Below, piece after piece: positions 28,506 to 39,800 of a DNA stretch of 64,000 nucleotides (positions within the stretch are counted from its first letter, which is position 1; the number at the start of each line of letters is the position of its first letter). A program made the translations under genes and the position numbers. Source of the stretch: Yoonia sp. (GTDB lineage Bacteria; Pseudomonadota; Alphaproteobacteria; Rhodobacterales; Rhodobacteraceae); assembly GCF_030731595.1 (NCBI RefSeq), contig NZ_JANQTS010000039.1, positions 1 to 64,000 of the forward strand, written 5' to 3'. The notes under the pieces were generated by a model. It made no database searches. It was not told the origin of the DNA and saw only the letters and a program-made list of their open reading frames with translations.

Positions 28506-29876
28506 ATGTCTATCCCCCAATCCGGCGGTGGCCCAATCGAACATCACGCACAACTGGCTGAGCTTTTGGCCAAAGGCTGCAAGCCCAAAGCGGATTGGCG
28601 GATCGGGACCGAGCACGAGAAATTCGGCTATTGCCAGGATAGTCTTTTGCCGCTCCCCTATGAGGGTGAACGGTCGATCAAGGCTGTGTTGGAAGGGCTT
28701 GAGACCCGCTTTGGCTGGGACCGTGTCGAAGAAGAAGGCAATATCATCGGCCTGACCAAAGACGGCGCCAACGTGAGCCTTGAACCGGGTGGCGCGCTGG
28801 AACTATCGGGCGCCCCTTTGGAAACCATCCACCAGACCTGTGACGAGGTGAACACGCATTTGGCCGAGGTCAAATCTGTCTCGGACGAGATCGGCGTGAA
28901 ATTCATCGGTCTGGGTGCCGCCCCCGAATGGACCCATGAGCAGATGCCCCTGATGCCCAAGGGCCGCTACAAGCTGATGAACAACTATATGGAAAAGGTC
29001 GGCACCATGGGCACCGCCATGATGCGGCGGACCTGCACCGTGCAGGTCAACCTTGATTTCGGGTCCGAGGCTGACATGGTGCAAAAGATGCGCGTCTCCC
29101 TCGCATTGCAGCCTGTCGCGATCGCTTTGTTTGCCAACTCGCCGTTTTTCGAAGGCAAAGTGAACGGTCACAAGTCTTGGCGCAGCCGGATCTGGCGCGA
29201 TCTGGACGCCGCGCGCACCGGCATGTTGCCTTTCGTCTTCGAAGACGGTTTCGGGTTCGAGGCTTGGGTGCAATGGGTGCTCGATGTGCCGATGTATTTC
29301 GTCTACCGCGACGGGAAATATATCAACGCGCTGGGCATGTCGTTCCGTGATTTCCTGAAGGGCGAATTACCTGCGCTGCCCGGTGAAAAGCCTCTGATGT
29401 CAGATTGGGCTGACCATCTGACAACGGTCTTCCCCGAGGCGCGGATGAAGCAATACATCGAAATGCGCGGCGCGGATGGCGGTCCTTGGCGGCGCCTGTG
29501 CGCGCTGCCTGCTTTCTGGACCGGGCTGATGTACGATCAAACCGCTCTCGATGCCGCATGGGACCTGTGCAAGGACTGGACCGCCGAACAGCGCGAGGCT
29601 TTGCGAGTGGCCGCATCGGTCGATGGGCTGCAGGCGCAGGTTGACGGGATCAACATGCATGATCTGGCCCGCGAAGTCGTGGCGATTTCACATGCCGGAT
29701 TGAAAGCACGCGCGATGCCCGGCGCAGGTGGTCTTGTCCCTGACGAGACCCATTTCCTGAATGCCCTGCATGAATCGATCGAGACGGGCAAAACGCTCGC
29801 CGATGAATTGCTGGATCACTATCACGGTGACTGGAATGGCGACCTGAAGCGGATTTACAGCGAGTACAGCTACTAG
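28506..29876 (+). CDS. gshA: Glutamate--cysteine ligase (plant/alphaproteobacterial type)
   Basis: WRIGTEHEKFGY, GALELSGAPLETIHQTCDEV, MMRRTCTVQVNLDF. Confidence 0.95.
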   Translation: MSIPQSGGGPIEHHAQLAELLAKGCKPKADWRIGTEHEKFGYCQDSLLPLPYEGERSIKAVLEGLETRFGWDRVEEEGNIIGLTKDGANVSLEPGGALELSGAPLETIHQTCDEVNTHLAEVKSVSDEIGVKFIGLGAAPEWTHEQMPLMPKGRYKLMNNYMEKVGTMGTAMMRRTCTVQVNLDFGSEADMVQKMRVSLALQPVAIALFANSPFFEGKVNGHKSWRSRIWRDLDAARTGMLPFVFEDGFGFEAWVQWVLDVPMYFVYRDGKYINALGMSFRDFLKGELPALPGEKPLMSDWADHLTTVFPEARMKQYIEMRGADGGPWRRLCALPAFWTGLMYDQTALDAAWDLCKDWTAEQREALRVAASVDGLQAQVDGINMHDLAREVVAISHAGLKARAMPGAGGLVPDETHFLNALHESIETGKTLADELLDHYHGDWNGDLKRIYSEYSY

Positions 29877-30493
29877 GCCTCGGGAGCCTTCTTGGCCCCG
29901 ATCTTTGTTTCGGTCCCTTTGCGCAGGCGCCTGATGTTGCCCCAATGTCTGAAATAAACCAGCAGACAGAGGATTGCGCAGAGGAAAAATATCGAACCGT
30001 TGCCGGTGAAGCCGACGACAAGCGGCATCCAGCCTGCGACGACAAGCGCGGCCAGTGACGAGTACCGCGTGAGGGCAGCAACCACGAGCCAGAGACCGCA
30101 GGCGGTCAGCCCCATGGGCCATGACACAGCCAGGAGAATGCCAAGATAGGTGGCCACGCCCTTGCCGCCCCTGAACCGAAGCCAGACCGGAAAGCAATGC
30201 CCTACAAAGGCCAAGAGCGCACCTGCCTGAGCGGCGTCTTCGCCAGCAAAGGCGCGCGCCAAAAGCACGACGACCGCCCCTTTGCCTGCATCGAACAACA
30301 GCGTCAGCGCCGCTGCCTTTTTGTTGCCGGTCCGCAGGACATTGGTGGCCCCGATATTGCCGGACCCGATTTCGCGCAGGTTGCCAAGGTTCATCATGCG
30401 CGCAAGGATCATCCCGCTCGGGATCGAGCCCAGAAAATAACCGATCACGCCCCATAGGACCAAGACAGCGGTCGCGCTCTCAAGAGGTGGCAT
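29873..30493 (-). CDS. plsY: Glycerol-3-phosphate 1-O-acyltransferase PlsY
   Basis: GSIPSGMILARMMNLGNLREIGSGNIGATNVLRTGNKKAAALTLLFDAGKG; VWLRFRGGKGVAT. Confidence 0.95.
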   Translation of the reverse strand: MPPLESATAVLVLWGVIGYFLGSIPSGMILARMMNLGNLREIGSGNIGATNVLRTGNKKAAALTLLFDAGKGAVVVLLARAFAGEDAAQAGALLAFVGHCFPVWLRFRGGKGVATYLGILLAVSWPMGLTACGLWLVVAALTRYSSLAALVVAGWMPLVVGFTGNGSIFFLCAILCLLVYFRHWGNIRRLRKGTETKIGAKKAPEA

Positions 30494-31776
30494 TACGATT
30501 TCTCCCAGATGCGTTGACCATCGACCCATGTACCCAAAACTTTGCCTTGCATGCGCGCGCCGTCAAAGGGCGTGTTCTTGGATTTCGAAAGCAATGTTGC
30601 CCGATCCAGTTGGAATGGCGCATCAGGGTCGAACAGGATCAGGTCCGCAGGCGCATCGGGCAGCAACCGCCCTGCCGCCAGCCCAAGCAGATGGGCCGGG
30701 TTAAGCGACATGGCGCGGAACAGGCGCGGCAGGTCGATCATGTCCGCATGATAAAGCCGCAGGGCAGCAGGCAGCAGTGTTTCCAGCCCCACAGCCCCGC
30801 TTGCGGCCTCTTCATAAGGCAAGCGCTTGCTTTCTTCGTCTTGTGGCGTGTGCATCGAACAAATGATGTCGATCAGCCCTTCCGCGACGGCCTGAACCAC
30901 GGCGACGCGGTCTTCTTCGCTGCGCAAGGGCGGTTTAAGCTTAAAGAACGTGCGGTAATCTGCCACGTCCAGTTCATTGAGCGTCAGGTGATGGATGCCT
31001 ACACCAGCGGTAATGCGCAGGCCGTTCCGTTTGGCCCGCTCCAGCGCGGGAAGGGCGCGTGCGGTTGTAATCTGATCCACGTGATAACGCACGCCCGTCA
31101 TCTCGATCAGGCTGATATCGCGGTCCAGCCCCATGCGTTCGGCCATCGGCGACACCCCCGGCAAACCGCGCAATGACGCGAATTTTCCGGATGTTACAGC
31201 GGCCCCTTCGGACAGCCCCGGTTCCTGCACATGGCCGATGACCAAAGCATCCAAAGACCGGGCATAGGTCAGCGCGCGGCTGTAGACCTTGGTATTGGTC
31301 ACGACCCGATCACAATCGGTGAAGGCAACCGCCCCTGCATCTTGCAAGAACCCGATCTCGGTCATCTCGCGGCCTTCGCGGCCCTTGGTCAGCGCCGCCA
31401 TTGGCAAAACGTGTACGGGTGCATCCTGTTGTGCGCGGCGCTCGACAAATTCCAGTGTCTCGGGCGTGTCGATGGCCGGCGTCGTGTCGGGACGTGTGAC
31501 GATCGTGGTCACGCCGCCCGCAGCAGCGGCCCGTCCGGCAGAGCGGAAGGATTCCTTGTGCCGCTCGCCCGGTTCCGAGACTTTGACGCCGATATCAATG
31601 ATCCCCGGCGCAAGGCAGAATCCGCCACAATCCACGACATTGGCGTTTTTGGGTGCGCTCGGATGACCCTCGAAGACCTCTTTGATCACGCCGTCCGCGA
31701 TCAGGATCGCACCGGGGGCATCCGTCAACGCGACCGGATCAATCAGACGGGCGTTGGCAAAGAAGGTCGCAGTCAT
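30493..31776 (-). CDS. pyrC: Dihydroorotase
   Basis: APGIIDIGVKVSEPGERHKESFRSAGRAAAAGGVTTIVTRPDTTPAID; start 31776 or 31797. Confidence 0.9.
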   Translation of the reverse strand: MTATFFANARLIDPVALTDAPGAILIADGVIKEVFEGHPSAPKNANVVDCGGFCLAPGIIDIGVKVSEPGERHKESFRSAGRAAAAGGVTTIVTRPDTTPAIDTPETLEFVERRAQQDAPVHVLPMAALTKGREGREMTEIGFLQDAGAVAFTDCDRVVTNTKVYSRALTYARSLDALVIGHVQEPGLSEGAAVTSGKFASLRGLPGVSPMAERMGLDRDISLIEMTGVRYHVDQITTARALPALERAKRNGLRITAGVGIHHLTLNELDVADYRTFFKLKPPLRSEEDRVAVVQAVAEGLIDIICSMHTPQDEESKRLPYEEAASGAVGLETLLPAALRLYHADMIDLPRLFRAMSLNPAHLLGLAAGRLLPDAPADLILFDPDAPFQLDRATLLSKSKNTPFDGARMQGKVLGTWVDGQRIWEKS

Positions 31777-31865
31777 AAGGTGAGGTCCTGCTGGCATGGG
31801 TTCAGGGGGTTTTGGCGGCAAATCGTCCGCAGGGCAAGTCTTGCCTGCGCAAAGCGTGACCGCAT

Positions 31866-32387
31866 CTAGCCGCCCACCCAGATCATCAAGCCTACCAATG
31901 CGAACATCACCAAGAGGGCATAGGTCGCGACCATCCCGCTCATGCGCGCATCGGATTTGGGGGCTTTGGTCGGCGGATTGCCCAGAATACCCTTTGCCGA
32001 GGCGTCAGGCAGTTTTTCGGGTGTTATGATCTGCACAGCGGGGCTGTAGGTTGTCACATGGCGCAGCCCTTCTGCCAGTTTAAGGGTTGTTTCCACCGCG
32101 TTTGTCGCGCGTGACAGCACAAGGATCGCTGTCCCGGTGATGGCGTCAACGGCGGCTTTGTCCACCAGATCGGGGGCCATATCATAGCCTTCCGCGATAT
32201 AGGCGCTCAGCTTCATGCCGTCCAAATCCCTGATCTGCACCACATCGACGAAATCAGGGTTCAGGTCGGCTCCAAAGAGATCCGCAAGCCCTTGCGGGGG
32301 TTTTGCAACCACTTCTGCGGGCAGGTCCAAATCTGTCGCAAAGACGCGCAGTTGACCGAAATCAGAAGCAGGAATCGCGAGCTTCAT
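31866..32387 (-). CDS. Hypothetical protein with C-terminal TM helix
   Basis: 173-aa ORF; ATGA overlap with upstream ORF. Confidence 0.7.
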   Translation of the reverse strand: MKLAIPASDFGQLRVFATDLDLPAEVVAKPPQGLADLFGADLNPDFVDVVQIRDLDGMKLSAYIAEGYDMAPDLVDKAAVDAITGTAILVLSRATNAVETTLKLAEGLRHVTTYSPAVQIITPEKLPDASAKGILGNPPTKAPKSDARMSGMVATYALLVMFALVGLMIWVGG

Positions 32388-32962
32388 ATCTGTTCTCTCT
32401 GAATCTGGCGGATCAGGGCATACACGTCGTGGCCATTGACGATATTGTCAAAGCCGATTTCCTCGATCCTATTGTTGCCATCATCATCTTTCTTGTGGAT
32501 GGTTTTGAACCGCACTTTATCGAACTTTCCCTGCTCCAGCGTGATCGCGTCATCCGGGCCGATGGAATAGCTCTCGAGCGTATGCTTGAAGAAGGATTTT
32601 GCCACATAGGCGCGTTTGTTGGTCAGTGCGTAGCGGACGAACTTATGACCATGATAGACGAAAAGCCATGTCCCAACCGTCAAGCCGATACCTACCGCAA
32701 GAAATGGCATGGAAAAGGCCGTGAGGAAAAGCCCGATCCCCAGATCGGCGATATTGTTCATTCCTATTGCATATCCCAACCCCGTCGCAGCGGTCGAGAG
32801 GCCGGCAATCAGGAACGGCAGGCCAAAGATGCTGATGGCCAGCGGGCCAATGAAGGAATGCGGGCCCGGTTCCGGCGCACCCTGCCACAGCAGAACTTCA
32901 CCCGGCTCAAAATAGTCGTCCCAGCGGTCGCGTTCTGGGGGCTGGAAGAACCGCTTGATCAT
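32384..32962 (-). CDS. Hypothetical membrane protein, possibly bacterial PH-like
   Basis: [17 protein letters not shown]...[24 protein letters not shown]; two TM segments. Confidence 0.7.
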   Translation of the reverse strand: MIKRFFQPPERDRWDDYFEPGEVLLWQGAPEPGPHSFIGPLAISIFGLPFLIAGLSTAATGLGYAIGMNNIADLGIGLFLTAFSMPFLAVGIGLTVGTWLFVYHGHKFVRYALTNKRAYVAKSFFKHTLESYSIGPDDAITLEQGKFDKVRFKTIHKKDDDGNNRIEEIGFDNIVNGHDVYALIRQIQREQI

Positions 32963-33909
32963 GCCATAACAGCCTTTCGCCCCGCGCGCAGGTTTTGCGC
33001 CAGAAGGTCCATGGCCGCCATGCGCACGGCAACGCCCATTTCGACCTGTTCCTGAATGACAGAGCGGTTGATGTCGTCGGCGATGGTCCCGTCAATCTCG
33101 ACTCCGCGGTTCATTGGGCCGGGGTGCATGACGATCGCGTCGGGCTTGGCGTGGCGCAGCTTGACTGCATCCAGCCCGTAGCGGTGGAAGTATTCGCGTT
33201 CGGACGGGATGAACCCGCCATCCATCCGCTCTTTTTGCAGGCGCAGCATCATGACGACGTCGACATCCTTGAGCCCCTCTTCCATGTTCTCGAAGACCTC
33301 GACCCCGAATTCCCCCATGCCCGAAGGCATCAGCGTTGGCGGGGCGATCAGCCTGATCCGGTTTTCCATCTTGCCCAGCAGCATGATATTTGAGCGCGCG
33401 ACGCGGCTGTGCGCGATATCCCCGCAAATCGCGATGGAGAGCCGGTGCAGACGACCCTTGGCCCGTCGGATGGTCAGCGCGTCAAGCAGGGCTTGGGTCG
33501 GATGTTCGTGCTTGCCGTCACCTGCGTTCAGGACGGCGCAATTGACCTTTTGCGCCAGCAGGTCGACAGCACCCGAATGCGGGTGACGCACGACAAGCAA
33601 ATCGGGTCGCATCGCGTTCAGCGTCAGGGCCGTATCAATCAGCGTTTCACCCTTTTTGATGGATGACGCCTGCATCCCCATGTTCATCACATCCGCACCA
33701 AGCCGCATCCCTGCCAGTTCGAAACTTGCCAGTGTCCGGGTCGAGTTTTCAAAAAACATGTTGATTTGCGTCAGCCCGGCCAGCACGTCGCGATGCGCGA
33801 TCCCGCGCCGGTTATGGTCGGCATAGCTGTCGGCGAGGTCCAGCAATGTGGTGATCTCGGTCGGATGCAGAGGTTCGATGCCCAAAAGATGCTTGGCGCG
33901 AAATGTCAT
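32959..33909 (-). CDS. pyrB: Aspartate carbamoyltransferase catalytic subunit
   Basis: [50 protein letters not shown]. Confidence 0.96.
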   Translation of the reverse strand: MTFRAKHLLGIEPLHPTEITTLLDLADSYADHNRRGIAHRDVLAGLTQINMFFENSTRTLASFELAGMRLGADVMNMGMQASSIKKGETLIDTALTLNAMRPDLLVVRHPHSGAVDLLAQKVNCAVLNAGDGKHEHPTQALLDALTIRRAKGRLHRLSIAICGDIAHSRVARSNIMLLGKMENRIRLIAPPTLMPSGMGEFGVEVFENMEEGLKDVDVVMMLRLQKERMDGGFIPSEREYFHRYGLDAVKLRHAKPDAIVMHPGPMNRGVEIDGTIADDINRSVIQEQVEMGVAVRMAAMDLLAQNLRAGRKAVMA

Positions 33910-34010
33910 GAGGCCCTCTTTTCATCGGTTCGCGGTCTTATAGGGCCGCGGCGGGCCTGCATCAATGCTGCAAGCACTGCACATCGGTTCAAAAGCAGCA
34001 TATCGTAGCG

Positions 34011-34805
34011 GTGATGGATTCGAGTGACACATATTGGCATGACCGCGCCCTGCTGGAATGGCAGGTCGAACTGGGTGTGACAGAGGCGATTTTGGACGCG
34101 CCTGTGGACCGCTATGCATTGGAAGCGGTCAAACCCGTCCCGAAAGCGGCCGTTGCAGATGCAAAGGTTGAAGGACCGCCTCCGATCCCGCAAGCCGTTG
34201 AAGTGGACGCTGTTGGCATCGCGCGCGATTTAGCGGCAGGCGCGGGCGATCTGGTGGCCCTTTCGGCAGCAATGCAGGGGTTTGAACATTGTGAATTGAA
34301 ACGCGGCGCGCGCAGTTTTGTCTTTTCTGACGGGCAGCCGCAGGCCCGCGTGATGATTATCGGCGAAGCACCGGGTCGGGAAGAGGACCGCGCGGGTAAA
34401 CCTTTCGTCGGGCGTGCTGGTCAGTTGCTGGACCGTATGCTGGAGGCGATTGAACTGGGACGCACCCGCGAGGATGCGGCGCAAGCGGTCTATATCACCA
34501 ATGTTCTGCCTTGGCGCCCGCCTTCAAACCGCACGCCGGATGCCGCCGAGATCGCGATGATGCTGCCGTTTCTTGAACGTCACATCGCTTTGGCTGAGCC
34601 CGATTTCGTTGTTTTGATGGGCAATACGCCCTGTCAGGCCCTTCTGGGGCGCAGTGGCATCACGCGGATGCGCGGCGATTGGGTCGAGGTTTTGGGCAAA
34701 CCCTGTTTGCCGATGTTCCATCCGGCCTATCTGTTGCGCAACCCGATTGCCAAACGCGAGGCTTGGGCAGATCTATTGGCACTCAAGGCGAGGTTGCGGG
34801 CATGA
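34011..34805 (+). CDS. Uracil-DNA glycosylase (family 4-like)
   Basis: [42 protein letters not shown]. Confidence 0.94.
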   Translation: MMDSSDTYWHDRALLEWQVELGVTEAILDAPVDRYALEAVKPVPKAAVADAKVEGPPPIPQAVEVDAVGIARDLAAGAGDLVALSAAMQGFEHCELKRGARSFVFSDGQPQARVMIIGEAPGREEDRAGKPFVGRAGQLLDRMLEAIELGRTREDAAQAVYITNVLPWRPPSNRTPDAAEIAMMLPFLERHIALAEPDFVVLMGNTPCQALLGRSGITRMRGDWVEVLGKPCLPMFHPAYLLRNPIAKREAWADLLALKARLRA

Positions 34806-35344
34806 GCCGTATTGATGAAACCAAGGCGTTCGTGCCCGTCCGTATTGCGGTGCTGACGGTCAGCGATACGCGCGTGGCGGCCGATGACAAATCCGGGCAG
34901 GTGCTTGTGGACCGGATCGCGGCCGCAGGGCACAGTCTCGCGGATCGCAAGATCATTGCCGACGAGCGCGACCTGATTGCAGCACAATTGCGCCTTTGGT
35001 GCGCGGATGATGCTGTTGATGTTGTGATCTCGACCGGCGGCACCGGACTGACCGGGCGTGATGTGACAGTCGAGGCGCACCGCGACGTCTATGAAAAGGA
35101 AATCGATGCCTTTGGCACGATTTTCACCATCGTGAGTATGCAAAAGATCGGGACGAGCGCTGTCCAAAGCCGCGCAACGGCAGGCGTTGCCCAAGGAACT
35201 TATCTGTTTGCCTTGCCCGGATCGCCGGGGGCTTGCAAGGATGCTTGGGACGAGATTTTGGTCAAACAACTCGATTATCGCCACAGACCGTGCAATTTTG
35301 TTGAGATCATGCCGCGTTTGGATGAACATCTGCGACGGAAGTAA
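34802..35344 (+). CDS. moaB: Molybdenum cofactor biosynthesis protein B
   Basis: [65 protein letters not shown]. Confidence 0.95.
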   Translation: MSRIDETKAFVPVRIAVLTVSDTRVAADDKSGQVLVDRIAAAGHSLADRKIIADERDLIAAQLRLWCADDAVDVVISTGGTGLTGRDVTVEAHRDVYEKEIDAFGTIFTIVSMQKIGTSAVQSRATAGVAQGTYLFALPGSPGACKDAWDEILVKQLDYRHRPCNFVEIMPRLDEHLRRK

Positions 35345-35416
35345 ACTGATCGTGCGTATAAGTGGACAGCGTCCTGCTTTCAGCTAAATCACTATGACAG
35401 GCCAAGGAATTCGAGA

Positions 35417-36871
35417 ATGCGGTTTTTACGTCGTAGCCTGACAGGTGTTTTCTTGCTGGCGGTCACGCTGGCGCTATTGGCTTGGGCGGGAGAGATGGTG
35501 CGCGGCGCTGTCGTCGCGCGGATGAGCGAAGAACCCCGCAGCTTTCCGCAGCGCGAACGCGTTTTGGCGGTGAATGTTGTCACGCTGGAACCGCAGACGA
35601 TCATTCCCGATTTGACCGTATTTGGTGAATTGCGCAGCCAGCGCACGCTGGATTTGCGCAGTGCGACAGGCGGCACTGTTTTATCAGCAAGTGATGCCTT
35701 GGTCGAAGGTGGGACAGTCCAAGCCGGCGAGTTGCTTTTGCGGATCGACCCGATCGAGGCGCAATCGGCCTTGGACCGTGTGCGCGCGGATCTGCAAGAT
35801 GCCCAAGCCGAATTGCGCGATGCAGAGCGTGCCTTGATCCTCGCCGATGATGAACTCTCAGCCGCTCGCGCACAGGCAAGCTTGCGCGATCAGGCGCTGG
35901 CCCGCGCCCGTGATCTGGCAGACCGCGGTGTGGGTACGACTGCGGCTATCGAAACTGCTGAATTGGCGGCCTCTTCGGCCGAGGCGGCGGTTTTGACCCG
36001 CAGGCAGGCGCTGGCATCGGCACAGGCGCGCATTGATCAGGCGACGACGCGCTTGGCCCGCGCTGAAATCAGCGTGTCAGAGGCAGAACGCGCAGTCGCA
36101 GACACAGAGGTTTTCGCGGCCTTTGATGGCACTTTGGCCGAGGTCACGATCAGCCCCGGCGGGCGGGTGACAGCAAACGAACGCTTTGCGCAGCTTGTCG
36201 ATCCCTCGCAACTCGAAGTCACCTTTCGTGTCTCGACCTCGCAATATGCGCGGTTGCTGGATAGCAATGGCGCCTTGACCAAAGCGCCCGTCACGGTGGC
36301 GCTGGATGTTTCTGGCGTGAACTTGACGGCCACCGGCCAGATTACACGAGAAGGTGCAGCAGTCGGCGTGGGCCAGACGGGGCGGCTTTTGTTTGCGCGG
36401 CTGGATGCGGCCCCCGGGTTCCGCCCGGGCGATTTTGTGACCGTGCGCATTGCAGAGCCTGCCTTGGAAAATGTGGCGCTGATCCCTGCGACGGCGGTGG
36501 CTGCCGATGAAACCGTTTTGGTTGTAGGCGAAGAGGATCGGCTGGAAACGGCTACAGTTAGCCTGCTGCGCCGGCAGGGTGACAATGTGATCGTTGCAAT
36601 AGGCCCCAATACCGGTGCGACCATCGTGGCTGAGCGTTCGCCTTTGTTGGGTGCAGGGATCAAGGTGCGCCCGATCCGCCCCGGTGTCGTTGAAGAAGAA
36701 GCTGCGCCCGAGATGATCGCGCTTGACGCTGATCGCCGCGCGAAGCTGATCGCCTTTGTCAGCGCAGGCCAGATGCCTGACGACGTCAAAGCGCGGATCA
36801 TAGGTCAGTTGGAAGCAGACGAAGTGTCATCCGAAACCGTGACCCGGCTTGAGAGCAGGATGGGTAGCTGA
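35417..36871 (+). CDS. Efflux RND transporter periplasmic adaptor subunit
   Basis: Membrane-fusion protein layout: N-terminal TM, long coiled coil, beta-barrel; precedes RND pump. Confidence 0.92.
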   Translation: MRFLRRSLTGVFLLAVTLALLAWAGEMVRGAVVARMSEEPRSFPQRERVLAVNVVTLEPQTIIPDLTVFGELRSQRTLDLRSATGGTVLSASDALVEGGTVQAGELLLRIDPIEAQSALDRVRADLQDAQAELRDAERALILADDELSAARAQASLRDQALARARDLADRGVGTTAAIETAELAASSAEAAVLTRRQALASAQARIDQATTRLARAEISVSEAERAVADTEVFAAFDGTLAEVTISPGGRVTANERFAQLVDPSQLEVTFRVSTSQYARLLDSNGALTKAPVTVALDVSGVNLTATGQITREGAAVGVGQTGRLLFARLDAAPGFRPGDFVTVRIAEPALENVALIPATAVAADETVLVVGEEDRLETATVSLLRRQGDNVIVAIGPNTGATIVAERSPLLGAGIKVRPIRPGVVEEEAAPEMIALDADRRAKLIAFVSAGQMPDDVKARIIGQLEADEVSSETVTRLESRMGS

Positions 36872-39800
36872 TGGTGACTGGCGGTGAAAGGCTGAACGCA
36901 GGGGCGGGCGGGATCTTGTCCTACTTCACCCGGCATCGGACGGCTGCAAACCTGCTCTTGGTCTTGATGATCACCGCAGGCGCTTTGGCATTTCCGAACA
37001 TGCGCGCGCAGTTCTTTCCTGATGTTGTCGTCGATGACCTGACAGTTTCGGTCGCGTGGAGCGGGGCAGGGGCCGAAGACGTCGATGCCGCTATCGTGCA
37101 GGTGCTGGAACCGGTTTTGCTGGCGGTTGAGGGTGTCACCGCATCGTCGTCAACCTCCCGCGAAGGGCGGGCTTCGATCCGGTTGGAGTTCGCCCCCGGC
37201 TATGACATCGATCGCGCCGCCGAAGACGTACAACTTGCCGTCGATAGTGCGACCAATCTGCCCGAAGATGCGGAAGACGCCAGCGTGCGCCGCGGTGGCT
37301 GGTCGGATCGCGTCACAGATGTTGTGATCACCGGCCCAGTGAGCGTGGACCAGTTAGGCCGCTTTGCCGATGAGTTCGCGACCCGGTTGTTCGCCGAAGG
37401 TGTGACACAAGTCACCGTGCAAGGCGTGGCAGCGCCCTCGACCATCGTCGAAGTGCCGTCGCTATCGCTTATTCAATACGACATCGGGCTTTCGGATATC
37501 GCCGCCCGGATCGCCGAAGAGGCCGAAGCCGACCCGGCGGGGGATGTCTCGGCCAATGCCCGTGTGCGGACAGGTGTGGCCAAGCGCAGCGCCGAAGAGA
37601 TCGGCGCGATTGCCCTGCGCGCCAATCCTGACGGATCAACCCTGACCATCGCCGATGTCGCCCAGATCCGCGTTGAGGGTCCCGACCGCGAAAGGGCCTA
37701 TTTTGTAGGTGACGATGCCGCGATCAAAGTGCGGGTTGACCGGTCCGCCACGGGTGATGCGATCGGGATGCAACAAGCGGTCGAGCGCGTCGCTGTTGAG
37801 ATGACGGCCACTTTGCCGTCGGGAGTTTCGATTGAACTGACCAATGGTCGGGCCGAACAGATTACCGGCCGCTTGAACATTCTGCTCAGCAACGGCTTCA
37901 CCGGATTGATGCTGGTCGTGGCCTTGCTGTTTCTTTTCCTGAACGCGCGTACTGCTTTCTGGGTCGCCTTTGGCATTCCCGTGGCGATGCTGGCTGCGAT
38001 TGCCTTGATGTATGCCGTTGGGATCACGTTCAACATGATCTCGCTTTTCGCATTGATCATCACGCTGGGGATCGTGGTGGATGATGCGATTGTTGTGGGG
38101 GAACATGCTGATTTTCGGGTCCGGCACTTGGGCGAAGATCCCACCATTGCTGCGGAAAAGGCGGCAAAGCGGATGTTCAGCCCAGTGTTTTCGGCCACGC
38201 TGACCACGATTATCGCTTTCTTTGGCCTTGTGGTGATCGGCGGACGCTTTGGCGATCTGATCTCGGACATTCCCTTTACCGTCATCGTTGTCCTGATTGC
38301 GAGCCTCGTGGAGTGTTTCCTGATCCTGCCGAACCACTTGGCCCATTCCATGGCCCATTCCGCCAAGGAACATTGGTACGATTGGCCTTCGCGGACCGTG
38401 AACCGGGGTTTTGACTGGTTCCGCCAGACGCTGTTTCGCCCCTTCATGGGGCTTGTGATCAAGGCCCGTTATCCGGTCTTTGCGATGGCGCTGGTGCTGC
38501 TGGCCAGTCAGGTCGCTTTGGTGATCAGGGGCGAAGTCAGCTGGCAGTTCTTCAACTCTCCCGAGCAAAGCCAGGTAACCGGCAATTTTGCGATGCTGCC
38601 CGGTGCCACCCGCGAAGATACGCTCGAGATGATGCGCGAAATGCAACGCGCGACCGAGGCATTGGGCGCACAATACGAGGCTGAACATGGTATCAACCCG
38701 CTGCAGTATGTCGTGGCCGAGATCGGCGGCAACTCTGGCCGCGCGATTGCCGGCTCTGATACCAAGGATGCGGATCAACTGGGTGCGATCACCATCGAGT
38801 TGATTGACGCTGACAGCCGCCCCTATACGAGCTTTGAATTTGTCGCCGCGCTGCAGGACAGCGTCCAGCAGCACCCGATGGCAGAGACTGTCAGCTTCCG
38901 GCGCTGGGGTTCTGGTCCGGGGGCCGATAGCCTGGATGTCCAGATGTTCGGTGCCGATAGCGATACACTGAAAGCCGCCGCAGAGGCGCTGAAAACTGCC
39001 CTTGCCATATATCCTGAAATCTCGGGGCTGGAAGATACGCTGGCCTATGACAAAGAAGAACTGATCCTGGAACTGACCCCGCAAGGCCAGGCCTTGGGGC
39101 TGAGCATCGACGGCTTGGGCCGTGTGCTGCGCAATCGGCTGGGCGGGATCGAGGCGGCCAGTTTCCCCGATGGTGCGCGCTCGGCCACAATCCGCGTCGA
39201 ATTGCCTGCGGGCGAGCTTTCGGCTGATTTTCTTGACCTCACCCAGATCCGCACCGCTGACGGGGTCTATGTCCCGCTGGCTGATGTGGTCACTGTACAG
39301 ACCCGCACAGGGTTTTCGACGGTCCGCCGCGAGAACGGCATTCAGTTGATTTCCGTCATTGGTGATCTGGACGGTGAAGATGCCGCCCGTGCCACTGAGA
39401 TCCAGCAGATTATCACTGACGATATCCTGCCGCGTGTCGAAAGCGATTTTGGTGTGCAGACGGTCTTGTCGGGGCAAAGCGAGCAGGAACAGCGGTTCCT
39501 GAGCGACGCCCGCACGGGGCTCATTCTCGTCTTGCTGGGCATCTATCTGACGCTTGCGTGGATTTTCAGCAGCTGGACACGGCCTGTTGTCGTGATGTCG
39601 ATCATACCTTTCGCGCTTGTCGGCACGATCTACGGCCATCACCTTTGGGGCATCCCGATGAGCATGTTTACTGTTGTGGGCCTGATCGGCATGGTCGGGA
39701 TCATTATCAACGACAGTATCGTATTGGTCACCACTATAGATGAATACGCTCAGGACCGGGGCTTGGTCCCTGCGATCATTGACGGCACGGTGGATCGTCT

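Noticed and set aside
37636-39642. 668-aa minus-strand ORF
   Set aside because: Antisense shadow of the RND permease; no protein-family signal (H/R/Q-rich).
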